This document shows, piece after piece, positions 41,434-50,342 of a stretch of 64,000 nt of DNA (the stretch's first letter is position 1; the number at the start of each line of letters is the position of its first letter). The stretch spans positions 5,022,001 to 5,086,000 of the forward strand of contig NZ_CP109485.1 in assembly GCF_035918235.1 (NCBI RefSeq), read 5' to 3'. Under the pieces are notes generated by a model, which did no database searches, was not told where the DNA came from, and saw only the letters and a list, made by a program, of their open reading frames with translations. Source of the DNA: Streptomyces sp. NBC_01445. Its GTDB lineage: Bacteria; Actinomycetota; Actinomycetes; Streptomycetales; Streptomycetaceae. The position numbers were made by a program, and so were the translations under genes.

Positions 41434-42708
41434 CTAGGCAGCATCACAGCCGTAGCCGTCGTCCTTGCCGCCATAGCCGCTGTCGCCATACCCCTTGTGC
41501 TTATCGGGCTTGCAGTCGTGGTCGTGGCCACCTGTGGTTTCGCCCGTGGTTTCACCGGTCGTTTCGCCCGTGGTCTCACCGGTCGTGGTGCCGGTGGTTT
41601 CACCGGTCGTTTCGCCCGTGGTCTCACCGGTCGTGGTGCCGGTGGTCTCACCGGTCGTTTCGCCCGTGGTCTCACCCGTCGTGGTGCCGGTCGTGGTGCC
41701 CGTGGTCTCACCCGTCGTGGTGCCGGTCGTGGTGCCCGTGGTCTCACCCGTCGTGGTGCCGGTCGTGGTGCCCGTGGTCTCACCCGTCGTGGTGCCGGTC
41801 GTGGTGCCCGTGGTCTCACCCGTCGTGGTGCCGGTCGTGGTGCCCGTGGTCTCACCGGTCGTGGTGCCGGTGGTCTCACCGGTCGTGGCGCCCGTGGTCT
41901 CACCCGTCGTGGCAGACCCACAATCCGACAGGCCGATCGTGTTGGAGTCCAGCGTCACGGCGCCGTCACCGCGTAGGCCCGCATCGGCCAGCAGCCGGCC
42001 GTTGATGGTCGCCCCCGTGGTGGCGGTGATCGAGGTGTCGGCCAAGATGGTGCCCACGAACGTGGAGTCGGTACCGAGCGTGGCCGAGCTGCCGACCTGC
42101 CAGTACACGTTGCACGGCGAGGCGCCGTTGATGAAGCTCACTGTGCTGCTGGATGCCGTCGTCAGCGACGAACCGATCTGGAACACCCAGACGGCATCGG
42201 GGTTGTCCTCGGCGTCCAGGGTGAGCGTGCCGGTGATCCCGGCGGAGACGTTTGCCTTGTAGAGGCCCGGCGTCAGCGTCTGGCCACCGAAGTCATGGGG
42301 ATCGTCGGTGTACACCTGGTCCGGCGAAGTCTGTCCGGCGGCCTGGTTGTACGCCGTATTCAGGTCGGTCTTGGCTTGGCCCGCGACGGCATCGGCAGAG
42401 TGCAGAACCCCGGGCGGGGTCACAATGCCGGGCCCGGTCGGGGTCGTAGGGAAGAACCCGGTGATGGCCGTCCCCGGGCTCACGCCGACGTTGAGACCGT
42501 TGACCACCGTGGGACCGGTGTTGGTGACCGTGGCGCCGGCCAGAACTCCGAAATCTGCCGCAGTGCCCAGTTGCACAGGGCTGGCAACAGCCTGTGCACG
42601 TGTCGGCGACATCGCGAGGACGGCAGCGGCGAGCACCACGGCCGTCACCGCCGCGAGCCACACCGAAAATGTGCGCCGAGAAGGCGCGTCAGGGATATTC
42701 AGCGTCAT
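41434..42708 (-). CDS. Secreted ice-binding-fold (DUF3494) protein with Thr-Thr-Gly repeats
   Basis: A 424-residue exported protein. ATG 42708 has AAGGAG upstream; a signal peptide (WLAAVTAVVLAAAVLAMSP..AQA) ends near residue 42. Residues about 45-265 form the DUF3494 beta-solenoid: LGTAADFGVLAGATVTNTG, ADAVAGQAKTDLNTAYNQA, TLTPGLYKANVSAG, DAVWVFQIGSSL and ATLGTDSTFVGTILADTSI. Then come about 130 residues of TTGET/TTGTT repeats and a His/Asp/Lys-rich end (GGHDHDCKPDKHKG). DUF3494 proteins include ice-binding proteins, but many serve as adhesins, which is likelier here. The Thr-rich repeats could be glycosylated. Confidence 0.87.
   Translation of the reverse strand: MTLNIPDAPSRRTFSVWLAAVTAVVLAAAVLAMSPTRAQAVASPVQLGTAADFGVLAGATVTNTGPTVVNGLNVGVSPGTAITGFFPTTPTGPGIVTPPGVLHSADAVAGQAKTDLNTAYNQAAGQTSPDQVYTDDPHDFGGQTLTPGLYKANVSAGITGTLTLDAEDNPDAVWVFQIGSSLTTASSSTVSFINGASPCNVYWQVGSSATLGTDSTFVGTILADTSITATTGATINGRLLADAGLRGDGAVTLDSNTIGLSDCGSATTGETTGATTGETTGTTTGETTGTTTGTTTGETTGTTTGTTTGETTGTTTGTTTGETTGTTTGTTTGETTGTTTGTTTGETTGETTGETTGTTTGETTGETTGETTGTTTGETTGETTGETTGETTGGHDHDCKPDKHKGYGDSGYGGKDDGYGCDAA
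41530..41925. repeat. Coding tandem repeats (TTGT/TTGE units)
   Basis: Tandem 12- and 36-bp units encode the Thr-Thr-Gly region of the ice-binding-fold protein. The opposite strand is open in two frames over the same stretch, but only because the repeat has no stops. Confidence 0.9.
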
Positions 42709-43349
42709 TGAAGGGGACAACTCCTTGGGGAGGATGATCATGGAGATTCCCAGCCGCGCAGAATAGGATTCTGCGGCTGGCATATTACGCAGAAAGGGAA
42801 TCAGATTGCGGCCTCTCCGGGCGGTTTCGCCGAAATGGAAGAATTCGGCACGATCTATATAAATGACTAATGAGCCAGATGGCCCTGCTCTTTATCCGGC
42901 TCGATGATGGGCGAACCGCTCAGGATTCCCTGGCCCGCCGGCCCGACAGGCGGGCGCCGGTCACCGCGGTCCGCAGCCGACATAGAGCCGGGGAGTCCGC
43001 GCATCAGATTGTGCGAACGGAGCAACCGGGCGCCGTCCAGCTGGCCGGCTGACATAGCCGACGTCGTCAGGCCTGACCGGGCGGCAGGACACAGCTACAG
43101 CAGTGCGCAGGCACTCCTGGCAGCTATCAGTGATTCCAGGGCGACTGAAACCGTGCCACAGCCGTGCAAGAACGAGCGGGGAGCCACGGGGACTCAGCGA
43201 CAATCCCGGCGCTCTCGCCGGAATCTGCCCTAGAACACGCCTCCGCAGCTCCCCCCAGGAACCGCCCGACCTCGCTCCTAAAGCTGTGGTCCCGAGGCAC
43301 CGCCGAATGGGCCGAATCGAGCCGGGCGCCGTACTCGGATCGGGACCTA
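42709..43349. other. Non-coding accessory DNA
   Basis: Six hundred and forty bases with an AT-rich part (42770-42875, including ATCTATATAAATGAC) that probably holds the promoter of the leftward ice-binding-fold gene, and a GC hairpin near 42937-42960. No gene supported. Confidence 0.4.
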
Positions 43350-43865
43350 CACGCGGGAAATCTGAGAGAGACGAATTTCCCTCCCGAACGGGCTCTAACG
43401 AACGCGCCCTCAACCGCTCCCGCAAGAGGGCATCGAGCACCGCCACCGGAGACGTGGTGGACATCCCCAGCCGCGCATCGAGCGACGCTTCCCACTCCGC
43501 CGTCAGGTCGGCGAGCAGGTCCGCCCGCATCTCGCGCGTGATGTGCGTGCACCTCGCCTGCGCTGAGCCGTCCATGTGGCCGAGGCGCTCATCCATCAGC
43601 TTCGTCGGGGTGCGGAACCCTTCCATGCGCGTCTTGTGCGTGTGCCTCAGCCCGTGAGGCGTGAGCCCTTTCGCGATCGGCACCCAGCACGCATCCGCCC
43701 GCCCGGTCGCACCCCTCCCCCGCGCCGGTGCGCCCGGCCACGGCTCGGCGAGCACCGGGACGGGACGGGCCGCCTGCGGCGCCTTCTTCGGGTACCAGCC
43801 TGAGGCGGCGGGCGTGAAGAGCCAGGTGGCGAAGCCGTTCCTGCGCCAGTGCGCGGCCTGGCCCA
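43350..43865 (-). pseudogene. C-terminal fragment of a tyrosine integrase, catalytic Tyr changed to Cys
   Basis: The leftward frame carries the catalytic half of a Streptomyces-type integrase: FTPAASGWYPKKAP, then GLTPHGLRHTHKTRM (the H-x-x-R box with its following His) and MDERLGHMDGSAQARCTHIT. In this position integrases read ARY(S/T)H, so the nucleophile Tyr is a Cys here. The N-terminal arm-binding and core domains are missing; the frame instead runs into a LacI-type remnant. Neither excision nor integration could be driven by it. It resembles the tail left beside attL. Confidence 0.8.
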
Positions 43866-44008
43866 CGGCGCCGCCCCCTCGGGTGAAGCCGAGAGCTTCG
43901 ATCGCCTCTCGGACGCGGATTCTGGTTGCTTCGGCTACCGCGTCGGGCCTGTTGAGGACGTTGGCCGCGGGTGCCGGTGGAGACGTCGGCGCGCCTCGCA
44001 ACGTCCAC
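43866..44008 (-). pseudogene. N-terminal LacI-family helix-turn-helix remnant
   Basis: In two adjoining frames the sequence reads DVARRADVSTGT and then NVLNRPDAVAEATRIRVREAIEALGF, which joined make the DNA-binding domain of a LacI/GalR repressor. A frameshift separates the parts and the sugar-binding domain is absent: the frame passes straight into the integrase fragment. A chance fusion of two decayed genes. Confidence 0.6.
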
Positions 44009-44246
44009 CTCTGGTGGGGCGGGGTGGCCTAGCAGGGCATCGGTCCACTTGATAACGGATCGCAGGATCGAGTTCGGGGTCGGGCAGCGGCTGGTCGGTG
44101 GATCGCGGGCGGTATGACGGTGTGTCTGTACGGCCGCACAGGGTGCGTGTGGCTTGATCGTCGGGCGGTCCCGGCAGGGGCCTGAACATCAACCGACGTC
44201 CGTGGCACGTGCTGAGTGCCGCGCTCTTTGTCGAGGAGTCCCCATC

Positions 44247-45521
44247 GTGAGACCGACCCTGCACCATGCCATGTTCCCTCGACGTGGTGCCGGAGCCGCG
44301 GGTGAGCGGCGGCGCCCGGCCAGGCGTGCTGCCGTCCTGCTCGCCACGGTGGCGCTGCCGGCGGCCCTGGTGGTGCCCACGGCCACGCCCGCTGCTGCGG
44401 CGCCGGTGACGGCCACCTTCAACGCGGGCGCCGACCAGCCCTTCACCGTCCCGTCCGGCGTCACCCAACTGACCGTCACCGCCACCGGCGCCGCAGGACA
44501 AAACGGGCCTGCCGGCGGCACAGGAGGCAATGGCGCCACCGTCACCGGCACCGTCACCGTGCCGCCGAGCACCACCACCCTCTATGTCAACGTCGGCACG
44601 GGCGGGGGCGCCGGCGGCGGATCGGCGACTACGGGCGGTGCCGGCGGCGGTTCCAGCGACGTCCGCACCTGCAGCTCGGCCGGCCCCGGCTGCACCCTGA
44701 CCGGCGTCCCCGGCACCGACCCCCGCCTCATCGTCGCGGGCGGCGGAGGCGGCGGAGGAAGCGGCGTCCCCACCAATTTCCTCAACCCGGAGGCCACCGG
44801 CGGAAACGCCGGAAACACCGGGGGTGCCGGCGGCAGCAGAACGAACAGCGGCCAGGGCGGAGGCGGCGGAACCCAGACAGCCGGCGGCGCAGGCGGAGCC
44901 GCATGCCCCGCTTCCGGTGGTACATCCGGCACTCCGGGCACGGGCGGTGCGGGCGGCAACGGCGGAGGCAACTTCGGGGCCGGCGGAGGCGGGGGCGGCT
45001 GGTTCGGCGGAGGCGGCGGCGGAGGCTGCAACCGTCTTTCTTTTCCTCCCGCTTACGGTCCCGGTGGCGGCGGCGGTGCGTCGAACCGCGTCCCCACGGG
45101 TGGTACCTCCGCTCCCGCCGCGGGGCCGGCCCAGGTGACCATCACCTACGAGCCGGCGCCCCCCACCTGCGCGACCGCCACGCCCACCATCACCGGTACC
45201 AACGGCAACAACGTCCTGATCGGCACTCCCGGCAATGACGTGATCTTCGCTCTCGGCGGCAACGACGTGGTCGACGGCCGCGGTGGCAACGACATCATCT
45301 GCGGCGGCGACGGCAACGACGTACTGTCCGGCGGTGACGGCAACGACCGCATCGAAGGCGGAAACGGCAACGACAACCTGAACGGCAACAACGGCAACGA
45401 CGCCCTCCTCGGCGGTCCCGGCAACGACGCGCTCTTCGGCGGCACCGGCACCAACACCAACGACGGCGGCCCCGGCACCAACGCCTGCTTCAACCCCTCC
45501 ACCGGACCCGGCTGCTTCTAA
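44247..45521 (+). CDS. Secreted Gly-rich protein with RTX-type calcium repeats
   Basis: A 424-residue exported protein. GTG 44247 has GAGGAG seven bases upstream. A signal peptide (AVLLATVALPAALVVPTATPAAAA) is followed by FTVPSGVTQLTVTATGAAG, the start of a long Gly-rich domain (residues about 60-295) resembling GGxG-rich beta structures. It ends with six or seven RTX nonapeptides (GTNGNNVLIGTPGNDVIFALGGNDVVDG and so on) expected to bind calcium. A Cys pair closes the C-terminus. Probably a surface or matrix protein; no type I secretion genes nearby. A decayed paralogue lies at 52.1-52.6 kb. Confidence 0.85.
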   Translation: MRPTLHHAMFPRRGAGAAGERRRPARRAAVLLATVALPAALVVPTATPAAAAPVTATFNAGADQPFTVPSGVTQLTVTATGAAGQNGPAGGTGGNGATVTGTVTVPPSTTTLYVNVGTGGGAGGGSATTGGAGGGSSDVRTCSSAGPGCTLTGVPGTDPRLIVAGGGGGGGSGVPTNFLNPEATGGNAGNTGGAGGSRTNSGQGGGGGTQTAGGAGGAACPASGGTSGTPGTGGAGGNGGGNFGAGGGGGGWFGGGGGGGCNRLSFPPAYGPGGGGGASNRVPTGGTSAPAAGPAQVTITYEPAPPTCATATPTITGTNGNNVLIGTPGNDVIFALGGNDVVDGRGGNDIICGGDGNDVLSGGDGNDRIEGGNGNDNLNGNNGNDALLGGPGNDALFGGTGTNTNDGGPGTNACFNPSTGPGCF

Positions 45522-45889
45522 CCCCGCACACGTCGCCGAACACGCCTCGGACCTGATCGACGAACATCGGAAACGGGCCCCGGCACGTCCCTCGCCGCAG
45601 CGGCGACCGACGCCCGGGGCCCGCTTCAACGCTTTGTCCATCCGAGGCGAGTAAGCCTGCTCGCACGCGGAGCCGAGTCCGGAGGCAGGCAACCCAGCAG
45701 CCGCCCCCGAACGGGGCGGAGAGAGCCCGGCCAGCTCAGGTAGATCTACCGACCTCCGCCGTGGGGGCCAAACGGGGGGCCAAAACAGTGAAGCCGGGCA
45801 GGGACCATCCCGGACGCTGGTGGACTGCCGCGGAGTGAACACGCGGAGCACAGCGCGCCGAACCAAGGTCACGTAGGGGCGTCATCGCG

Positions 45890-46269
45890 TTCGGGACGAA
45901 GGAGTCGTCGACTCGCCAGGCCAACGAGGGGTTCGCGAAGGTTGTCGCGGCGCGCGGCTCCTTCCAGGACCCGGCGCTCGACCTCGCCGACGAGCTCGCC
46001 GGGCTGCTCGGCGAGTGGCTCGCCGGGGACCGGCCGGCGTGGAGCTGGAGTACGAGCTGTACCTCGCCGCGCTGCGCAATCCCGCGCTGCGCCCCGTCGC
46101 CGCCGAGTGGTGCCAGGAGCTGTCCGACGCCCTCGCCGAGCGCATCGCTCCCGTCACGGCACGGGCCCTGGTCGCGCTCATGGACGGGATCTCGCTGCAG
46201 GTGCTGCTCACGGGCGGGGTGTACGACGCCGGGTACGCACGGGAGATGCCGGCGCGGCTGATCCCGTAG
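45890..46269 (+). pseudogene. TetR-family regulator remnant
   Basis: The ligand-binding half of a TetR-like regulator in two frames: FAKVVAARGSFQDPALDLADELAGLLGEWLAGD, then, after a one-base loss near 46030, GVELEYELYLAALRNPALRP through ALVALMDGISLQVLLTGG to the stop at 46269. The N-terminal helix-turn-helix is missing. Confidence 0.65.
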
Positions 46270-46374
46270 GGTCGCGCCCGCTCCCTGAGAAAATCCTGTG
46301 CGGCCGTGAACTCTTCGCGGGGCAACGGGGAACAACGGGTGACACGCTCGACCCCACCCGCTGACGGAGGACCC

Positions 46375-46974
46375 GTGACCGGACCACCGGCGCTCGACCC
46401 CGGCGACGAACGCGACGGCCATGTCATCGCGCAGTCCCTGGAACATCCGGAGCTGTTCGCCCGGCTCTACGACCGGTACGCACCCGACATCCACCGGTAC
46501 GCGGCCCGGCGCCTCGGCGACCACGCGGCGGACGACGTCACGGCCGACACGTTCCTGACCGCGTTCCGGGTGCGTGCCCGCTACGACGCCTCGCGGGCCA
46601 GTGCCCGGCCCTGGCTGTACGGGATCGCCGCGCACCTCATCGGCAAGCAGCGCCGGAAGGAAGTACGCGGTCTGCGGGCGCTGGCCAGGACCGGCCAGGA
46701 CCCCGTCGCGGCCGGCTGGGTCGAGGACACCGCGGACCTGGTCGCCGACCGCGCCCCGCTCGCGGACGCGCTCGCCGCGCTGTCCGCCGCCGACCGGCAT
46801 GTGCTGCTGCTCGTGGCCTGGGCCGACCTGACCTACCAGGAGGTCGCCGAGGCGCTCGGCATACCCGTCGGGACCGTGCGGTCCCGGCTCAACCGGGCCC
46901 GCCGCAAGGTACGGGCCGCGCTGGGTGCCGACCCGGCGTTTCTGGGCGAAGTGGCGGAGGTGGTCCGGCCGTGA
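46375..46974 (+). CDS. ECF RNA polymerase sigma factor
   Basis: A 199-residue ECF sigma factor. GTG 46375 sits five bases after GGAGGA. Region 2: FARLYDRYAPDIHRYAARRLGD with the DDVTADTFLTAF segment, then ARPWLYGIAAHL; region 4: LSAADRHVLLLVAWADLTYQEVAEALGIPVGTVRSRLNRARRKV. It resembles the group that pairs with CU044_5270-type membrane proteins, and the next gene is one, overlapping by four bases (GTGA). The pair probably forms a membrane-sensing regulator carried by the island. Confidence 0.93.
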   Translation: MTGPPALDPGDERDGHVIAQSLEHPELFARLYDRYAPDIHRYAARRLGDHAADDVTADTFLTAFRVRARYDASRASARPWLYGIAAHLIGKQRRKEVRGLRALARTGQDPVAAGWVEDTADLVADRAPLADALAALSAADRHVLLLVAWADLTYQEVAEALGIPVGTVRSRLNRARRKVRAALGADPAFLGEVAEVVRP

Positions 46975-47951
46975 ACGTGGACGAGATGAAGGACGTACGC
47001 GAGTTCCGGGCCGGGACGCCGAAGCCCGACCGGGCACGGCTCGCCGAGGGGCGGGACCGGCTGAGCAGCGCCGCGGGGCGCGGCCGGGGACGCAGGCTGC
47101 GGGCCGACTGGCGGCTCGCAGCGGTCGGGGCCGCCGCCGCGCTCACTGCAGTGGCCGTGCTGGCCTCCGGCCTCGGAGGGAGCGGCCACAGTGGTGCGGA
47201 GCGCACGGTGCCGGCTGGGACGGTGCCGGGTTCGGTGCAAGAGGTGCTGGAGCGAGCCGCGTCCACCGTGGAGCGGGCTGATCCGCCGCCCACGCCGCAC
47301 GCGGGCCAGTGGGTCTACGACAAGAAGCTCTCGGCCAGTCCCGGAATCTGGCCCAAGAGCAAGGCGGCCCAGCCCGAGCCGGAGCCGGAGCCCCAGGAGC
47401 ACTGGAAGCGGTACGCGGACCCGCGCTTCGAGAACGGCAAGGAGGGCGACGACCGCTCCATGCGCGAACGGCTCCGCTTCCTCGACGAGCTGCCGGACGA
47501 CCCGGCCGCCGTGCTGAAGAAGGTCCGCGCCTACTATCCGTCCGGGAAGGGCAGCCCCGTCTCTGAGGGGGAGCACGACATGGGTGCGCTGAGTGTGCTG
47601 TTCGCGTCCCAGCCCATGCCGCCGCAGGCGCTCGCCAAGCTGTACCGCGCGCTGGCCGCGGTCCCCGGCGTCGAGGTCACCGACCCCGACCATCTCGTAC
47701 GGGACCTCGCGGGCCGGGACGCCCTCGCGGTCTGGCACGACGAGAAGGGGCAGAAGGTCCGCAGCGAGATCCTGATCGACCCGCACACATACCAGTACCT
47801 CGGCGACCGATTGCTCGTCGTCAAGGACTACAAGCATACGTATCCGGGCGCCCCCGACACCCCTGACCGGCCCTGGAAGGCGGGCGACCTCATGTCCCAG
47901 AACGCGCTCCTGGCCACGGGAATCGTCGACCACAAGGGCGACCGCCCCTGA
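46971..47951 (+). CDS. CU044_5270-family membrane protein, presumed anti-sigma partner
   Basis: A 326-residue protein with a charged cytoplasmic N-terminus (DEMKDVREFRAGTPKPDRARLAEGRDRL), one helix at about residues 48-67 (RLAAVGAAAALTAVAVLASGL) and an extracytoplasmic domain (GQWVYDKKL; RLRFLDELPDDPAAVLKKV; YQYLGDRLLVVKDYK). This layout defines the CU044_5270 family found behind ECF sigma genes. No zinc anti-sigma motif is seen. Translationally coupled to the sigma gene. Binding to the sigma factor is inferred. Confidence 0.85.
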   Translation: MNVDEMKDVREFRAGTPKPDRARLAEGRDRLSSAAGRGRGRRLRADWRLAAVGAAAALTAVAVLASGLGGSGHSGAERTVPAGTVPGSVQEVLERAASTVERADPPPTPHAGQWVYDKKLSASPGIWPKSKAAQPEPEPEPQEHWKRYADPRFENGKEGDDRSMRERLRFLDELPDDPAAVLKKVRAYYPSGKGSPVSEGEHDMGALSVLFASQPMPPQALAKLYRALAAVPGVEVTDPDHLVRDLAGRDALAVWHDEKGQKVRSEILIDPHTYQYLGDRLLVVKDYKHTYPGAPDTPDRPWKAGDLMSQNALLATGIVDHKGDRP

Positions 47952-48258
47952 CATCCGGCGGGGGCGCCGAAGCTGTTCGCATGTACGACGAGATTGCGCG
48001 CGTGCTCGACGGCATCAAGGCTCCACCGCCTGCGGACGCTCCTCCCCTACCAGTCGTCGACAACGGATATCTCGCCACGACACCGCCCACGCCCTCAAAG
48101 GTCGCGACACCGACTTCGCCCAAGACCTGACGCTGGGAGAAATCCGGGAGAAGATCTTCTCCCGGGGGCGTTCGTGAACCTCGCGATACCAACGCATCCC
48201 AAAGCGCTGACCAGCCGAAATACCGACTAGAGGCGCTCTGGACACTGCCCTGATCTTA
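47952..48258. other. Right-end junction DNA of the island
   Basis: No gene. It contains CTGGGAGAAATCCGGGAGAAGATCTT near 48128-48155, nearly identical to CTGGGAGAAATCTGGGAGAAGATCTT just inside attL near 37651-37678. Such GGGAGAA repeats at both ends are good candidates for integrase arm-binding sites. Confidence 0.55.
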
Positions 48259-48367
48259 TTCGGGACGAAGAGGTCGTGGGTTCAAATCCCGCCACCCCGA
48301 CAGCTGAAACACCAGGTCAGACCCCCTGCACTCGCTTGAGTGCAGGGGGTCTTTCTGTTTGTGCGGG
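48259..48367. repeat. Attachment-site repeat attR (partial tRNA-Pro copy)
   Basis: An exact copy of 37538-37646: the 3' portion of tRNA-Pro from the anticodon loop, with its terminator hairpin. The 5' half of the tRNA is absent, so this copy cannot make a tRNA. It marks the right end of the 10.7-kb island. Confidence 0.95.
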
Positions 48368-48699
48368 CAGCCCTGGCCCACGGAAGACGTACGTCTTGCC
48401 GTGGCACGGGCAGGGACTCTGGGTATCTGCTTCCAGCTCGCGGCGGATCCCTTCACGCGGCGCGGGTGAACCGCGTAAACGGGCGTCGCGCTCTTCGGGG
48501 CGAGCGGTCGGCGTGCAGAGGACTCATCGGTCAGGTTGCGCTAACGAACGGCCAGTCTCGTACGACCCTGTCAACCCCTTGAGCCGTCTACGGCACCGTC
48601 CGGCTTCGACCATGGTGAGCACGACATGCGGGTAAGGCTCACGTCCACGCGAAGACGGTCTCTGGAGTCACACGATGAGACCGCCGCGAGTCCGCCGCG

Positions 48700-49060
48700 A
48701 TCCGGACTCAGTGCGAGCTCCGACATGAGTCGCCTTCCGGCAATGGGCCGGCGACCTGACCGGACTTGGCACGCCCCTAAACGGGGACCTGTTGACGATC
48801 GACACCCTCTCCTACAGCCCGGACAGCCACACGTCGGCCGGCGGCAGCGGCGACGGGACGGTCCGGCTCTGGGACAGCACCGACCCCCGAAACTCCGCTC
48901 CGGTCGGCCCCTCCAAGGCCGGCCACACTGACGCGGTCGTATCTCTGACATCCAGTCAGGAAGGTCCCACCCTGGCGAGCGGGAGCAACGGCAACTTGGA
49001 CGGGCCGGCTGTGGGACGTCGCCGGCCCCTCCAAGGCCTCCCTCATCGGTCGAAGACCTC
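48700..49060 (+). pseudogene. WD40-repeat protein remnant
   Basis: Blades of a beta-propeller are recognisable (GTPLNGDLLTIDTLSYSPDS, GGSGDGTVRLWDSTDPR, GHTDAVVSL, LASGSNGN), but the frame then fails and neither end of the gene is present. WD40/NACHT-type proteins are common in Streptomyces accessory DNA. The bases between attR and here (48368-48700) hold no gene I can support. Confidence 0.6.
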
Positions 49061-49099
49061 GGTGATGAACCGGCCGAAACCATCGTCGCCGTATGAAAG

Positions 49100-50239
49100 T
49101 CAGGGAGGAGCCTCACGCCCGCCCGGGCCTGCGCAGGTGCGTGCCGTCGACCAAAGGGACGCCCACACCTTGGAGAGGCGCTGGGCGGGGAACTCACGGT
49201 TGGCAAGCGTCTGCTCGCGAATGGCCTCAGGCAGATCAGGCATGGCAAGGAGCCGGTCGCATGCCTGGTAGGAGCCCGCCCAGTCCCCGACGCAGTACGC
49301 AGTGATCGAGAACTCGAACAGCAGCCCCCATCGGTACACCCAAGGGCTGACGAACAGCAGGTCGTCCGGAACAGGCCGGTTGAGACCGGCGGAGGCGAAG
49401 GCATGTGCGGCCCGGTAGTGGCCCATGGCACGCAGCCTCGAGCACAGTTGGTAACAGGCTTCCAGCCGCTCGGGCCGTGTCTCCCAGGCGCGCACAAGCG
49501 CATCCATGGCGCCTGGCCAGTCGCCCGTCTCAGCCTTGAGGACACCGGCCTGGAACTGCGAGAAGTAGACCTCTTCCGGCCAGCCACCCATGGCGGCGCG
49601 GCCCTCGAACAGAGCGATGGCCTCTTCGTTCCTGCCCATGTCTCGCATGGTCTGAGCCAGGTAGAAGACAGTGCGGGGGTTGTCCGGGTCTCGCTCGAGT
49701 TCGGCACTCAGCAGACGTGCGTCACGCTCGGACTTGTCGTGACGCGACCCTCCGTCGGCATGGTCCACGATGACCAGAGCGTCGAGTCTTGACTGATCGG
49801 CCGGCTCGTCGGTGGTGAGGTACTCGTGGGTGACACCCTCGTAGCGCCAGGCGATGTCCCCCCTGACCAACCGCCTGATCCAGTACTCGAAAGCGCCTTC
49901 ATGCCGCAACATGTAGGCGTCGGCCGTCAGCGGCGGCAGCGCGTCGTCCTGCCGGATCTCATGGTCGGCATCGAGCAGGAGCAAGTAGTCGGCTTTCCCG
50001 CGTGCATGACTGATGTTCAGGCTGCGGTTCTGACCGAAATCGACCCACGGCTCCTCGTGAAGCTCGCCGGGGATGTCTCTGAGTGCGTTGCGGATGATCT
50101 TCTGCGTGCCGTCCGTGGACCCGGTGTCGGAGATCACCCAAGTGGTGATGAGGTCACGGACCGACGCGAGGCAGCGTTCGATGACGCCGGACTCGTTCTT
50201 TACGATCATGCATAGGCAAATGGACGGCTGCACAATCAT
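49100..50239 (-). CDS. Family 2 glycosyltransferase with TPR repeats
   Basis: A 379-residue GT-A glycosyltransferase. ICLCMIVKNESGVIERCLASV opens the nucleotide-sugar fold, VISDTGSTDGT follows, and LLLDADHEIR gives the D-x-D-type metal site (near residue 90); VTHEYLTTDEP lies further on. From about residue 175 there are TPR-like helices (ERDPDNPRTVFYLAQTMRDMGRNEEAIALFEGRA). This architecture is shared with SunS-type peptide S/O-glycosyltransferases. No sugar-pathway genes adjoin. Its upstream neighbour on the same strand is a secreted Thr/Pro/Gly repeat protein, an obvious acceptor candidate. Confidence 0.88.
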   Translation of the reverse strand: MIVQPSICLCMIVKNESGVIERCLASVRDLITTWVISDTGSTDGTQKIIRNALRDIPGELHEEPWVDFGQNRSLNISHARGKADYLLLLDADHEIRQDDALPPLTADAYMLRHEGAFEYWIRRLVRGDIAWRYEGVTHEYLTTDEPADQSRLDALVIVDHADGGSRHDKSERDARLLSAELERDPDNPRTVFYLAQTMRDMGRNEEAIALFEGRAAMGGWPEEVYFSQFQAGVLKAETGDWPGAMDALVRAWETRPERLEACYQLCSRLRAMGHYRAAHAFASAGLNRPVPDDLLFVSPWVYRWGLLFEFSITAYCVGDWAGSYQACDRLLAMPDLPEAIREQTLANREFPAQRLSKVWASLWSTARTCAGPGGREAPP

Positions 50240-50283
50240 CGGGCTCCCTGTCGGACTGAGCGCGCTTGGTTACGAGGAGCCTG

Positions 50284-50317
50284 GCCCGGGCCTGCGCGAT
50301 CCGGCGCAGGCCCGGGC
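50284..50317 (-). terminator. 14-bp GC hairpin between the repeat protein and glycosyltransferase genes
   Basis: GCCCGGGCCTGCGC at 50284-50297 pairs with 50304-50317. It lies 26 bases after the stop of the repeat protein gene and before the glycosyltransferase start, so transcription of the enzyme is either independent or by read-through. Confidence 0.65.
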
Positions 50318-50342
50318 GGCAGCCCTCCGCGTCACCCCTGTC

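Noticed and set aside
41495..42262. Long rightward frame encoding Val-Ser-Pro-Val-Val repeats
   Set aside because: It is the antisense of the Thr-Thr-Gly repeats; the leftward protein has a signal peptide, a known fold and a ribosome site.
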